A DNA stretch of 64,000 nucleotides, taken from Streptomyces sp. 3214.6 (GTDB lineage Bacteria; Actinomycetota; Actinomycetes; Streptomycetales; Streptomycetaceae). The position numbers and the translations under genes were made by a program. Shown here piece by piece: positions 54,035 through 63,265 of this stretch (positions within the stretch are counted from its first letter, which is position 1; every line of letters begins with the position of its first letter). Location of the stretch: assembly GCF_900129855.1 (NCBI RefSeq), contig NZ_LT670819.1, positions 2,604,001 through 2,668,000 on the forward strand, written 5' to 3'. Below the pieces are notes generated by a model. That model was given only the letters and a program-made list of their open reading frames with translations. It was not told the origin of the DNA and did not search any database.

Positions 54035-54751
54035 CTACGACCAGGCCGCGACCACGTATCCGACGCCGTACGGCGCGTCCTCGTACAGCAGAGCGCCCGT
54101 CAGCCCGGCGTCCTCGGCGGCGCCCGCGAGCACCTGCCAGGGCGCCCGGCCCGACGCCTTGAGCTCGTACGCCAGCTCCGCGTCCAGCGCCTGGAGAGCC
54201 GTCACGTCCGCCGTGCCAAGCGCCCGTGCGACCTCCGCGTCGAAGGGGGCCGCGCGCTCGTCGAGGTAGCCCGGCGCCTTCAGCGTCCGGCACGCGCTGG
54301 AGTCGCCCATCACCAGCAGCGCGACCCGCCCCGGCATCGCGCCGATCTCCCGTCCGACCTCGACGCACCGCTCGCCCACGAGCGGTTCCCCCACGCCCAG
54401 TCCCTCCACGGGGGCAGCCGACCAGCCGGCGCGCGCCAGCAGCCAGGCGCCGACGGCGAGGGACGGCGGCAGGTCGCGTCCGGGCTGCGCGTCACCGCCG
54501 TCACGGCCCAGCCGTACGGCGAGGTCCACCCCGAAGCCGCGGAACGAGCCCCGCGCACCCTGCGGGTACGGTCCCCGCCCGGCCTGCTCGGTGGGCCCGA
54601 CGACGACGAGACGGTCCGGCCGGGCGGCCGCCAGCACGGACAGCGCGTCGGAGCAGGCGGTACGCGCCGCGTCCAGCTCGGGAGCGGCGCCCGCGGCGAC
54701 CTCGGGCACCAGGAGAGGCGGACAGGGGCAGACTGCGGCGGCGACAAGCAT
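54035..54751 (-). CDS. Class III extradiol dioxygenase-like protein lacking metal ligands
   Basis: The 238-residue protein has the LigB-type fold pattern: CPCPPLLVPEVAAG at the N-terminus, DRLVVVGPTEQAG in the middle and VMGDSSACRTLKAPGYLDERAAPFD near 155-180. In active LigB/MEMO relatives these motifs carry metal-binding histidines (CPHPPLLVPEV, a His after the second strand, and GDLSHR). Here they are Cys, Thr and Ala. Dioxygenase activity is therefore doubtful. It lies 61 bases after miaB on the same strand. ATG at 54749-54751 is chosen; the ribosome site is weak. Confidence 0.78.
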   Translation of the reverse strand: MLVAAAVCPCPPLLVPEVAAGAAPELDAARTACSDALSVLAAARPDRLVVVGPTEQAGRGPYPQGARGSFRGFGVDLAVRLGRDGGDAQPGRDLPPSLAVGAWLLARAGWSAAPVEGLGVGEPLVGERCVEVGREIGAMPGRVALLVMGDSSACRTLKAPGYLDERAAPFDAEVARALGTADVTALQALDAELAYELKASGRAPWQVLAGAAEDAGLTGALLYEDAPYGVGYVVAAWS

Positions 54752-54812
54752 GATCGGCAGGGTAGCCCCGCACGTGATCGGCGGGGCACCCCGACGGGTG
54801 TCGCGCCGGCCG

Positions 54813-56342
54813 TCAGTCGCAGCCGCAGCCGCTGCCCGTGGCCACCGGGAGCGGGGCGGGCACCCCGATCTTGGGCAGCCCCAGCAGGACACCGGCCGGC
54901 TTCGCCGCCTTCTCCGCGGTGCGCTTCTCCCATGCGTCCCCCGCGCGCGTGCGGCGCACGTCCAGGACGGCGCCCTCGGCGAGGAGGTGGTGCGGGGCGG
55001 CGTAGGTGATCTCGACCGTCACCACGTCGCCCGGGCGCACCTCCTGCTCCGGCTTGGTGAAGTGGACCAGGCGGTTGTCGGGGGCGCGGCCGGAGAGGCG
55101 GTGGGTGGCGCCGTCCTTGCGGCCCTCGCCCTCGGCGACCATCAGCTCCAGGGTCCGGCCGACCTGCTTCTTGTTCTCCTCCCAGGAGATCTCCTCCTGG
55201 AGGGCGACGAGGCGCTCGTAGCGCGCCTGCACGACCTCCTTGGGGATCTGGTCCTCCATGGTCGCGGCCGGGGTGCCGGGGCGCTTGGAGTACTGGAAGG
55301 TGAAGGCCTGTGCGAAGCGGGCCTCGCGGACCGTGTGGAGGGTCTGCTCGAAGTCCTCCTCGGTCTCGCCGGGGAAGCCCACGATGATGTCGGTGGTGAT
55401 CGCCGCGTGCGGGATGGCGGAGCGGACCTTCTCGATGATCCCGAGGTAGCGCTCCTGCCGGTACGACCGGCGCATCGCCTTCAGGACCGTGTCCGAACCC
55501 GACTGCAGGGGCATGTGCAGCTGCGGCATGACATTGGGCGTCTCGGCCATGGCGGCGATGACGTCGTCGGTGAAGTCGCGCGGGTGCGGGGAGGTGAAGC
55601 GGACGCGCTCCAGCCCCTCGATCGCGCCGCACGCGCGCAGCAGCTTGCTGAAGGCCTCACGGTCGCCGATGTCGGAGCCGTAGGCGTTGACGTTCTGGCC
55701 GAGCAGCGTGATCTCCGAGACGCCCTCGCCGACCAGCGCCTCGATCTCGGCGAGGATGTCGCCGGTGCGACGGTCCTTCTCCTTGCCGCGCAGGGCCGGG
55801 ACGATGCAGAAGGTGCAGGTGTTGTTGCAGCCGACGGAGATCGACACCCAGGCCGCGTAGGCGCTCTCGCGCCGCGTCGGCAGCGTGGAGGGGAACGCCT
55901 CCAGGGACTCGGCGATCTCGACCTGCGCCTCTTCCTGCACGCGCGCACGTTCCAGTAGGACCGGCAGCTTGCCGATGTTGTGCGTGCCGAAGACGACGTC
56001 CACCCAGGGCGCCTTCTTGACGATGGTGTCGCGGTCCTTCTGCGCGAGGCAGCCGCCGACCGCGATCTGCATCCCGGGACGCTTCGACTTCATCGGCGCG
56101 AGCCGGCCGAGGTTGCCGTAGAGCCGGTTGTCGGCGTTCTCGCGGACCGCGCAGGTGTTGAACACGACGACGTCGGCGTCGCCGTCCGACCCCTCGGGGG
56201 CGCGCACATAGCCGGCCTCTTCGAGCAGCCCGGACAATCGCTCGGAGTCATGGACGTTCATCTGGCACCCGTAAGTGCGGATTTCATAGCTCTTGGGTGC
56301 GTGAACGTCCACTGCGAGGCTCCGGTCGCTGCTGCTGGTCAT
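54813..56342 (-). CDS. miaB: tRNA methylthiotransferase MiaB
   Basis: This 509-residue radical-SAM enzyme adds a methylthio group to i6A37 in tRNA. The N-terminal UPF0004 domain carries cysteines in [16 protein letters not shown] and VGGCLAQ for the auxiliary cluster. The radical-SAM motif is [11 protein letters not shown], and a TRAM domain lies at about 385-455. The C-terminal tail GSGCGCD is cysteine-rich. It follows, in function, miaA two genes away. The ATG has a weak ribosome site. Confidence 0.96.
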   Translation of the reverse strand: MTSSSDRSLAVDVHAPKSYEIRTYGCQMNVHDSERLSGLLEEAGYVRAPEGSDGDADVVVFNTCAVRENADNRLYGNLGRLAPMKSKRPGMQIAVGGCLAQKDRDTIVKKAPWVDVVFGTHNIGKLPVLLERARVQEEAQVEIAESLEAFPSTLPTRRESAYAAWVSISVGCNNTCTFCIVPALRGKEKDRRTGDILAEIEALVGEGVSEITLLGQNVNAYGSDIGDREAFSKLLRACGAIEGLERVRFTSPHPRDFTDDVIAAMAETPNVMPQLHMPLQSGSDTVLKAMRRSYRQERYLGIIEKVRSAIPHAAITTDIIVGFPGETEEDFEQTLHTVREARFAQAFTFQYSKRPGTPAATMEDQIPKEVVQARYERLVALQEEISWEENKKQVGRTLELMVAEGEGRKDGATHRLSGRAPDNRLVHFTKPEQEVRPGDVVTVEITYAAPHHLLAEGAVLDVRRTRAGDAWEKRTAEKAAKPAGVLLGLPKIGVPAPLPVATGSGCGCD

Positions 56343-56444
56343 GGCTCAAGGGTAGGCGCTCCCCGGAGACCGCCCGCCTCCCCTTCGTCGCGGGGGAGGA
56401 CGACAGCCGGAACTCTGCGCACGCCCGGCTTCGCGGGCTCGTTC

Positions 56445-57197
56445 TCAGGGGTCGATGAGGCCGGCGCGGATCGCGTAGCGGGTGAGCTCCAGGCGGTCGC
56501 GCATGCCGAGCTTGTGCAGGAGGTTGGCGCGGTGCCGTTCGACGGTCTTGGCGCTGATGAACAGCAGCGCGCCGATCTCCCTGGAGGTGTGGCCCTCCGC
56601 CACGAGCTTGAGGATCTCCTCTTCGCGTTCGGTGACAGGTCGCTCGGGCAGGCCCTCCACGCCGTCGCCTCGGTGCAGTCGGTCCAGGTAGGAGCGGACG
56701 AGGGCCCGCTCGGCGCCCGGATAGATGAACGGCTCGTCGCGCACCACGGCCCGGCAGGCCTCGACCAGGTCCCGGTCGGCGACCGACTTCAGGACGTACC
56801 CGCCGGCTCCGGCCTTGAGGGCCTCGAAGAAGTACTGCTCGTTGTCGTACATCGTGAGGATGAGCAGGGGCAGCTCCGGGAGGCGGCGGGAGAGTTCACG
56901 GGCCGCCTGCAGACCGGTCATCCGGGGCATGGCCACGTCGAGGACGGCCAGGTCGATGTCCCCCGCCCGGGCGCGCTCGACCGCCTCGGCCCCGTCCCCG
57001 GCCTCGGCGACCACCGTCAGATCGGGCTCGCCGTCCAGGATGAGCCGCACGCCCCGACGAACGAGTGTGTGATCGTCGGCGAGGAGGACACGGGTCGGCG
57101 CGGCGGGTGACCCGTGCGAGGCTGGTGCGGTGGGCGAGGCCCCTGCGGTGGGTGGCATCGGTGCGGTGGGCGAGGGCGGTGCGGTGCCGTCCGTCAT
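56445..57197 (-). CDS. NarL/FixJ-type response regulator
   Basis: This 250-residue regulator has a roughly 34-residue Pro/Ala-rich N-terminus, a receiver domain (phospho-acceptor D87 in VLDVAMP) and a LuxR HTH (TEREEEILKLVAEGHTSREIG). Its start overlaps the kinase stop (ATGA at 57194-57197). By position next to miaB it could be the S. coelicolor SCO5785 counterpart, whose system has been linked to antibiotic production and sporulation; that link is from memory. Confidence 0.92.
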   Translation of the reverse strand: MTDGTAPPSPTAPMPPTAGASPTAPASHGSPAAPTRVLLADDHTLVRRGVRLILDGEPDLTVVAEAGDGAEAVERARAGDIDLAVLDVAMPRMTGLQAARELSRRLPELPLLILTMYDNEQYFFEALKAGAGGYVLKSVADRDLVEACRAVVRDEPFIYPGAERALVRSYLDRLHRGDGVEGLPERPVTEREEEILKLVAEGHTSREIGALLFISAKTVERHRANLLHKLGMRDRLELTRYAIRAGLIDP

Positions 57198-58237
57198 CCG
57201 TGGTCTCCGGGAGGGGCCGGGAGCGTGGCGTCCGCCCGGTCGGCGCCCGTCGCCGCCCGCAGCCGTACGTCTGTCCCACCTGCCGACGCCCCGTCCGTCC
57301 CACCGGCCGTCCCGCGGGCCGTCGCGACCCCGCCGCCGTCCGCCCTCGACGAGACGCTGAGGGTCGCCCCGATCAACAGGGCCCGTTCGCGCATCCCCCG
57401 GATGCCGGCGCCCTTCCCGGCCGCCGCGTCCAGGCCCCTGCCGTTGTCCCGTACGAGGAGTTCGACGCCGTCGGCGACGGGGCTCAGCCGGAGTTCGGCG
57501 CGGTCGGCGCCGGAGTGCCGGGCGGTGTTGGTGAGGGCTTCCTGGGCCACGCGGTAGAGCACGAGTTCCGTCTCCTCGGTCAGCGGGGGCAGACCGGTGC
57601 GCAGGTCGTGGCGCACCGTCAGTCCCGGGGTGGTGAACTCTGCGGCCAGTGAGCGCAGCGCGCTGAGCAGGCCGAGCTCGTCGAGGACGCCGGGGCGCAG
57701 CCGGCGGGCGATGCGGCGGATCTCGTCGAGGCCCGCCCGGGTGGCCTCCTGCGCCTGGCTCAGGTCCTCGCGCAGGTCCTCCGGGGCTCGGTCGGCGACC
57801 CGTTTGAGCTGGAGCAACACGGCGGTGAGGGTCTGGCCGACCTCGTCGTGGAGTTCGCGGGCGATGCGGTGGCGCTCGCGTTCCTGGGCGGACAGCGCCC
57901 CGGCCGTGCTGGCGGCCCGTTCCGCCTCCAGCCGGTCCAGCATGGCGTTGTACGTGGTGATCAGCTCGGCCGTCTCGACCGGTCCGGAGACCACGGCACG
58001 GGCGCCGGGACGCAGCAGGTCGGCGTCGGCCATGGCCCGGCCCAGTCGTCCCAGCGGGGCCAGGCCGATGCGCAGCACGACCGCGTTGACGGTCAGCAGG
58101 GCGACCAGTCCGGCCACGACGACGAGCACCTCGCCCGGCAGTATCGGCGTGGAGACGGTGACCGGACCCAGCAGCAGTGCGGCCGCCACGACCAGAGCGA
58201 CGGCGTTGAGGACGAAGATCCGCCAGAACAGCGACAC
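57194..58237 (-). CDS. HisKA_3 sensor kinase with HAMP-like linker
   Basis: The 347-residue kinase has two membrane segments (about 5-24 and 34-58) with a short extracellular loop, a HAMP-like region, HisKA_3 with H130 (ARELHDEVGQTL) and an HATPase domain (TNTARHSGAD, DNGRGLD). GTG at 58235-58237 is chosen because GGGGAGGAG lies about 9 bases upstream and the protein then opens with the first membrane span; the longer reading from the ATG at 58411 is Gly/Thr-rich and unlikely. Coupled to the regulator. Confidence 0.9.
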   Translation of the reverse strand: MSLFWRIFVLNAVALVVAAALLLGPVTVSTPILPGEVLVVVAGLVALLTVNAVVLRIGLAPLGRLGRAMADADLLRPGARAVVSGPVETAELITTYNAMLDRLEAERAASTAGALSAQERERHRIARELHDEVGQTLTAVLLQLKRVADRAPEDLREDLSQAQEATRAGLDEIRRIARRLRPGVLDELGLLSALRSLAAEFTTPGLTVRHDLRTGLPPLTEETELVLYRVAQEALTNTARHSGADRAELRLSPVADGVELLVRDNGRGLDAAAGKGAGIRGMRERALLIGATLSVSSRADGGGVATARGTAGGTDGASAGGTDVRLRAATGADRADATLPAPPGDHG

Positions 58238-58477
58238 GTGCGCGGCTCCTCCCCTTCCTCCCGTTCTCCCAGTTCCGGCTGTTCCTGTTGTTCCGGCCGT
58301 TCCTGTTGTTCCGAATGTTCCGGCCGCTCCGGCCGCTCCGACGCCGGCTCCTACCGCCGTGACCAGCCTCTCCGGCCGCCGCCCGCCCTGTCCATCCGTC
58401 ACGACACCCATGTCGTCACCGTACGGGTGGATGGCAGCATGGCGACTCCCGGCACCCGACCAGCAAGGGGAAGAAAC

Positions 58478-58963
58478 GTGTCTGCGCCACGCCTCCGGAC
58501 GACACCGCTGCCAGGAATCGGGGTCCAGTACGACCTCGTGACGCGGGAGCAGCGCCACCTGTCGGTGGTGGCGCACCGCGACGGCACTCGAACGGTCAGC
58601 GTGTACCGGGCCGACGATCCCGACTCCTGCGCGCAGTCGCTGCACCTGACCGGCGCCGAGGCGGGCTCGCTGATCGACGCGCTGATGCCGTCCCATCACA
58701 GCGCGAGCCTGCTCTACACCACGGACCTGGGGCTGGTCGCCGAGCGCGTCGAGGTGGCGGCGACCTCGCGCTGGAACGGGCGGCTGCTGGGCGACACCCG
58801 GATGCGCACGGAGACCGGTGCCTCGATCGTGGCGGTGCTGCGGCGGGCCGAGGCGATTCCGTCCCCGGCGCCGGACTTCCGTCTCGCGGGCGGAGACACC
58901 CTCATCGTCATCGGCACCCGCGAGGGCGTGGACGCGGCCGCGGCGATACTCGGGCGGGAGTGA
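58478..58963 (+). CDS. RCK_C (TrkA-C) regulatory subunit of a cation antiporter
   Basis: The 161-residue cytoplasmic protein has an N-terminal segment (GIGVQYDLVTREQRHLSVVAHRDG) and a C-terminal RCK_C domain (about 75-158, ending GDTLIVIGTREGVDAAAAIL). In KhtT/AmhT-type pairs such a protein controls the antiporter. RCK_C domains in this context can bind c-di-AMP; the Streptomyces CpeA/CpeB pair is a described example (from memory). It is 4 bases from the antiporter start, so they are co-translated. GTG at 58478 follows AGGGGAAG. Confidence 0.88.
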   Translation: MSAPRLRTTPLPGIGVQYDLVTREQRHLSVVAHRDGTRTVSVYRADDPDSCAQSLHLTGAEAGSLIDALMPSHHSASLLYTTDLGLVAERVEVAATSRWNGRLLGDTRMRTETGASIVAVLRRAEAIPSPAPDFRLAGGDTLIVIGTREGVDAAAAILGRE

Positions 58964-58967
58964 TCGA

Positions 58968-60191
58968 GTGCACTCCGCCGTCCTGTTGATCGAGTTCGGT
59001 TCCATCATCCTGGGCCTCGGCCTGCTCGGCCGGTTCGCCGCCCGCTTCAGCTTCTCGCCGATCCCGCTGTACCTGCTGGCCGGCCTTGCCTTCGGCGAGG
59101 GCGGGCTGCTGCCGCTCGGCGCGAGCGAGGAGTTCGTCGCCACCGGCGCCGAGATCGGCGTGATTCTTTTGCTGCTGATGCTCGGCCTGGAGTACACGGC
59201 GAGCGATCTGGTCTCCAACCTCAAGGCCCACTATCCGGCGGGGCTCGTGGACTGCGCCCTGAACGCCGTGCCGGGTGCGGCCGCCGCGCTGCTGCTGGGC
59301 TGGGGGCCGGTGGCGGCCGTGGTGCTCGCGGGCGTCACCTGGATCTCGTCGTCCGGGGTGATCGCCAAGGTGCTGGGCGACCTGGGCCGGGTCGGCAACC
59401 GGGAGACGCCGGTGATCCTCAGCGTGCTGGTCCTGGAGGACCTGGCCATGGCGGTCTACCTACCCATCGTCACCGCCCTGGTGGCCGGGGTCGGGCTGGC
59501 GGCCGGCAGTGTGACCCTGGCGATCGCGCTGGGCGTCGCGGGGCTGGTGCTGTTCGCGGCGGTGCGGTACGGCCGGGTCATCTCCCGTTTCGTGTCGAGC
59601 GACGACCCGGAGAAGCTGCTCCTCGTCGTGCTGGGGCTGACGATCCTGGTCGCCGGTGTGGCGCAGCAGCTGCAGGTGTCGGCGGCCGTGGGGGCGTTCC
59701 TGGTGGGCATCGCGCTGTCCGGGGAAGCCGCGGAGGGCGCGCACACCCTGCTGAGCCCGCTGCGGGATCTGTTCGCGGCCATCTTCTTCGTCTTCTTCGG
59801 ACTGCACACCGACCCGGCGAGCATCCCTCCCGTCCTCCTGCCCGCCCTCGCGCTGGCGGCCGTCACCGCCGCGACGAAGATCGCCACCGGTTACTGGGCG
59901 GCGCGGCGGGCCGGGATCTCGGTCAAGGGGCGCTGGCGGGCGGGCGGTGCGCTGGTGGCGCGCGGGGAGTTCTCGATCGTCATCGCCGGACTCGCTGTCA
60001 CCGCCGGAATCGAGCCGTCCCTGGGACCGCTGGCGACGGCTTACGTCCTGATCCTGGTCGTCCTCGGCCCGCTCACCGCCCGCTACACGGAGCCACTGGC
60101 GGCTCGGTGGGCTCGGCGCCGCAGGCCCCGCGACGGCGGCACGGCGGAGCCGCTGCCCGAGGCACGGCACCAGACCCCGGTGGGCGACTGA
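58968..60191 (+). CDS. CPA2-family (KefB-like) K+/Na+:H+ antiporter
   Basis: The 407-residue membrane protein has about 12 spans, with FGSIILGLGLLGRFAARF, GLEYTASDL, ISSSGVIAKVL, VGAFLVGIALSGEA and LVARGEFSIVIAGLA motifs of the CPA2 family. It lacks the cytosolic RCK domain of KefB, which is supplied by the preceding gene. It should exchange K+ or Na+ for protons at the membrane. GTG at 58968 follows GGGAG, 4 bases after the regulatory gene's stop. Confidence 0.92.
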   Translation: MHSAVLLIEFGSIILGLGLLGRFAARFSFSPIPLYLLAGLAFGEGGLLPLGASEEFVATGAEIGVILLLLMLGLEYTASDLVSNLKAHYPAGLVDCALNAVPGAAAALLLGWGPVAAVVLAGVTWISSSGVIAKVLGDLGRVGNRETPVILSVLVLEDLAMAVYLPIVTALVAGVGLAAGSVTLAIALGVAGLVLFAAVRYGRVISRFVSSDDPEKLLLVVLGLTILVAGVAQQLQVSAAVGAFLVGIALSGEAAEGAHTLLSPLRDLFAAIFFVFFGLHTDPASIPPVLLPALALAAVTAATKIATGYWAARRAGISVKGRWRAGGALVARGEFSIVIAGLAVTAGIEPSLGPLATAYVLILVVLGPLTARYTEPLAARWARRRRPRDGGTAEPLPEARHQTPVGD

Positions 60192-60225
60192 CGTCCCGTC
60201 GAAGGCACGGCGTGGACCGCGGACC

Positions 60226-60239
60226 GTGGCGCGCGCCAC
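60226..60239. terminator. Short palindrome between the antiporter and MazG-like genes
   Basis: GTGGCGCGCGCCAC is a perfect 14-bp palindrome between convergent genes. It could act as a weak terminator. Confidence 0.4.
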
Positions 60240-60263
60240 CGGACGGCGCCCGCCGCCCCCGCT

Positions 60264-60674
60264 TCAGGCCGCGCCGCCGCGTATCCAGCCCTGGCGGCGC
60301 AGCACCGCGGACACGTCCGGCGCCTCGTAGTGCTCCCCCTTGAGGACCTTGCCGTCGGCGCGGCGGGCGACCTGGCCGTCGGGGCCCAGCTTGGTCACGT
60401 TGGAACGGTGGATCTCGGCGAGCACCGCGTCGAGATCGATGCCGTGCACCAGGGCCGTGCCGTACGCGACGTAGACGACGTCGGCCAGCTCGTGCGCGAG
60501 CCGGTCCAGCGGGCCGCTCACCGACACCTCGGCGACCTCTGCGGCCTCTTCGGCGAGCAGCTCCCCGCGGTGCGCGGCGAGGCCGGCCGCCACCTCCGTG
60601 GGCGTACTGCGGGCGTCGAGGCCGAAGGCGCGGTGGAACTCACGGACCAGGTCGGCGGGCGAGGAAGAGCTCAT
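60264..60674 (-). CDS. MazG-like nucleotide pyrophosphohydrolase
   Basis: The 136-residue protein has the all-helical NTP-PPase pattern EEAAEVAEV (Glu pair) and HELADVVYVAYG (ELAD). Such enzymes hydrolyse nucleoside triphosphates to monophosphate and PPi, often as house-cleaning. C-terminal NVTKLGPDGQVARRADGKVLKGEHYEAPDV is typical of this subfamily. ATG at 60672-60674 has a weak ribosome site. Convergent with the antiporter operon. Confidence 0.85.
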   Translation of the reverse strand: MSSSSPADLVREFHRAFGLDARSTPTEVAAGLAAHRGELLAEEAAEVAEVSVSGPLDRLAHELADVVYVAYGTALVHGIDLDAVLAEIHRSNVTKLGPDGQVARRADGKVLKGEHYEAPDVSAVLRRQGWIRGGAA

Positions 60675-60782
60675 GCACCGACTGTAACGACGCCCACTGA
60701 CAATCCCGTCCGGCCCGTCCGCAACCGGCTGGACGGGCCATGCGCTGGTCAGCAGGGTGTGCCGGCTGGCAGGATCGCGCCC

Positions 60783-61781
60783 ATGTCCAAGGTGTTCTCG
60801 CGTGTCGGCAGGCGCCGTGCCCTGCAGGGCGCGGCCGTCGGTGCCGTCGTCCTCGGGCTGTTGCTGTGGTGGCTGCAGCCGCTGGGCGAGGAGCCGCCGC
60901 ACGGGTCGATCACCTTCAGCACGGGCACGACCAGCGGCGTCTACTACGAGTACGGCACCCGGCTGCGCGCCGAGCTCGCCAGAGACATGCCCGACCTGAA
61001 TGTGAAGCTGACGACGAGCAACGGATCGCAGGAGAACGTCGCGCGCGTGGCGGCCGGCCAGGCCGACTTCACCATCGCCGCGGCCGATGCGGTGGAGACG
61101 TACGAGCGGCAGCACCCCGGCTCGGCTGCCCGACTGCGCGGGGTGGCCCGCCTGTACGACGACTACGTCCAGCTGGTGGTGCCGCGCGACTCGGCCATCC
61201 GGTCCGTCGCGGATCTGCGGGGCAGGACCGTGGCGACGGGGCTGCCCCGCTCAGGTGTTCGACTGATCGCCGAGCGGGTGCTTCAGGCGGCGGGCCTGGA
61301 CCCGTCGAAGGACATCAAGGCCGAGTCGGAGGGCATCGACACCGGTCCGGAGAAGCTGAAGCAGGGCAAGATCGACGCGTTCTTCTGGTCCGGCGGGCTG
61401 CCGACGGCCGGCCTGGAGACGCTGGCCGACAGCTTCAACTTCCGGTTCGTGCCGATCGGCCCCGAGCTCGTCGCCCTGATGCACCGCAAGGACGACTCCA
61501 CCGGCTACTACCGGGCCACGAACATGCCCGAGTCGGCCTACCCCACCATCCAGGACGGCTCTACCGTGGCGACGATCGCGGTGTCCAACCTGCTGATGAC
61601 GCGCACGAACATGGCTCCGCGACTCACGGAATGGCTGACCCGGACCGTGATCAAGAGCCGGGACGGCATCGGCGCGCATGTGCACTCTGCCCAGCTGGTC
61701 GATCTGCGCACGGCCATCTACACCGACCCTCTCAAGCTGCACGAGGGCGCCCGCCGCTACTACCGCTCGGTCAAGCCATAG
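60783..61781 (+). CDS. TAXI-family TRAP solute receptor
   Basis: This 332-residue protein has an N-terminal segment RVGRRRALQGAAVGAVVLG that fits a Tat-like signal or anchor, then a periplasmic-binding fold of the TAXI type: GSITFSTGTTSGVYYEYG, SNGSQENVARVAAGQADFTIAAADA and GLPRSGVRLIAERVL. Such proteins normally feed TRAP transporters, but no DctQM-type permease is in the window. It is beside a sensor kinase and regulator (61844-63952), facing them tail to tail. ATG at 60783 has AGGA 9 bases upstream. Confidence 0.9.
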   Translation: MSKVFSRVGRRRALQGAAVGAVVLGLLLWWLQPLGEEPPHGSITFSTGTTSGVYYEYGTRLRAELARDMPDLNVKLTTSNGSQENVARVAAGQADFTIAAADAVETYERQHPGSAARLRGVARLYDDYVQLVVPRDSAIRSVADLRGRTVATGLPRSGVRLIAERVLQAAGLDPSKDIKAESEGIDTGPEKLKQGKIDAFFWSGGLPTAGLETLADSFNFRFVPIGPELVALMHRKDDSTGYYRATNMPESAYPTIQDGSTVATIAVSNLLMTRTNMAPRLTEWLTRTVIKSRDGIGAHVHSAQLVDLRTAIYTDPLKLHEGARRYYRSVKP

Positions 61782-61832
61782 GCCGTATCTGAACCGCAGG
61801 CCGTATCTGAGCCGTAGGCCGTCTCAGAGCCA
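61779..61832. repeat. 18-bp triple tandem repeat
   Basis: Three 18-base units, TAGGCCGTATCTGAACCG-type, run from the TAXI stop into the gap before the kinase stop. They share about 14-16 of 18 bases. A recent duplication is likely; function unknown. Confidence 0.65.
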
Positions 61833-61843
61833 CAGCCCCGTCG

Positions 61844-63253
61844 CTACGACGTCGGCGTCCTGGGCACCGACACCGTCGCCGTCAGGCCACTGGGCTCGTG
61901 GTGTGCGTAGGACAGGCCGCCGCCGCCCGCCGCGAGCAGGGCCTTGGAGATGGACAGGCCCAGGCCCGAACCCTTGATGTTCTGGTGGCGCCCGCTGCGC
62001 CAGAAGCGGTCGCCCACGCGCGCGAGTTCCTCATCGGTCAGCCCGGGCCCGTTGTCGGTGACGACGACGGTCGAGGTCTCGCCGTCGGCCGCCACCGTGA
62101 CCTCGACGCTCTTCCCCTCCGGGGTGAACTTCACCGCGTTGTCGATCACCGCGTCCAGTGCGCTGGACAGCGTCACCGGGTCGGCCCACGCGGTGGTGGG
62201 CGGGCAGTCGCCCACCAGGCGGACGCCCTTGGCCTCGGCGGTGGGCGCCCAGGCGGCGACGCGTTCGGCGGCCAGCGCGCCGATGTCGGTGACCCGCAGG
62301 TCGGCTTCGGCGTGCTCGGCCAGCGCCAGGTCGAGCAGGTCGTCCAGGACCTGGGCCAGGCGTTTGCCCTCGCTCTGGACGGAGGCGATCTCCTCGTTGC
62401 CCTCCGGGAGTTCGTAGCCCAGCAGTTCGATGCGCAGCAGCAGGGCGGCGAGCGGGTTGCGCAGTTGGTGCGAGGCGTCGGCGACGAAGGCGCGCTGTTG
62501 CTCCAGCACGTCCTCGACGTTGTCCGCCATCTCGTTGAACGATCCGGCCAGCCGCCGTAGTTCGGGCGGCCCGCCGGCCACCGCCACCCGGGATTTCAGG
62601 CGGCCGCTCGCGATCGAGTGGGTGGTGGCGTCCAGCACGCGCACGGGCTTGAGCACCCAGCCGGTCAGCCGCAGGGCGGCGCCGATGGCCAGCAGCAGCG
62701 CGGCAATCTCGCCCGCGCCGATGACCAGCCAGCCGTGCAGGATGCGCGACCGCATGGCCCCGGTGGGCGAGTCGGTGACGACGACCGCGACGACGTCGCC
62801 GTCCCGGATGACCGGCGACGCCACGACGAGCCGATGGCGCTGCCATGGCCACACCTGCTGCGGGTCATGGCTGCGACGGCTGAGCAGCGCCTCCTCGAAG
62901 GCTTCCCGCACCTCACCCGTTTCGGGGAGGTACCAGTCCCTCGGGGCATGAGCCATGGGGGTGTCGTTGCCGTAGAAGACGCCGGCACGAATGCCGTAGA
63001 CGTCGTAGTAGCTGTCGAGCTCCCGGCCGAGCGTCTCGCGTCGCTCGTTCGTGGGCGTCACCGCGGGGTCGCCTGTGTCCGAGGAGGCGGTGACGAACTG
63101 GGCGAGCGCCGCGAAGCGCGCGGTGTCGTCGATGCGGTCGACGACCACCTTCTGCTGCTGGGCGCCCGCCACGCTGACGGCCAAGGGCACGCCCAGGGCC
63201 AGCAGCACGGCCGCCATCAGGACGATGAGCAGCGGCAGGAGACGTGTACGCAA
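61844..63253 (-). CDS. OmpR-partner sensor histidine kinase
   Basis: The 469-residue kinase has two membrane segments (about 5-28 and 175-197) around a roughly 145-residue extracellular domain (with RRETLGRELDSYYDVYGIRAGVFYG), a HAMP domain (about 198-250), HisKA with DASHQLRNPLAAL (H in SHQLRNP) and an HATPase domain (NAVKFTPEG, DNGPGL, GSGLGLSI). The extracellular domain could sense a ligand bound by the adjacent TAXI receptor. The regulator gene precedes it with a 12-base gap. Confidence 0.93.
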   Translation of the reverse strand: MRTRLLPLLIVLMAAVLLALGVPLAVSVAGAQQQKVVVDRIDDTARFAALAQFVTASSDTGDPAVTPTNERRETLGRELDSYYDVYGIRAGVFYGNDTPMAHAPRDWYLPETGEVREAFEEALLSRRSHDPQQVWPWQRHRLVVASPVIRDGDVVAVVVTDSPTGAMRSRILHGWLVIGAGEIAALLLAIGAALRLTGWVLKPVRVLDATTHSIASGRLKSRVAVAGGPPELRRLAGSFNEMADNVEDVLEQQRAFVADASHQLRNPLAALLLRIELLGYELPEGNEEIASVQSEGKRLAQVLDDLLDLALAEHAEADLRVTDIGALAAERVAAWAPTAEAKGVRLVGDCPPTTAWADPVTLSSALDAVIDNAVKFTPEGKSVEVTVAADGETSTVVVTDNGPGLTDEELARVGDRFWRSGRHQNIKGSGLGLSISKALLAAGGGGLSYAHHEPSGLTATVSVPRTPTS

Positions 63254-63265
63254 GCGTGGTCCCCG

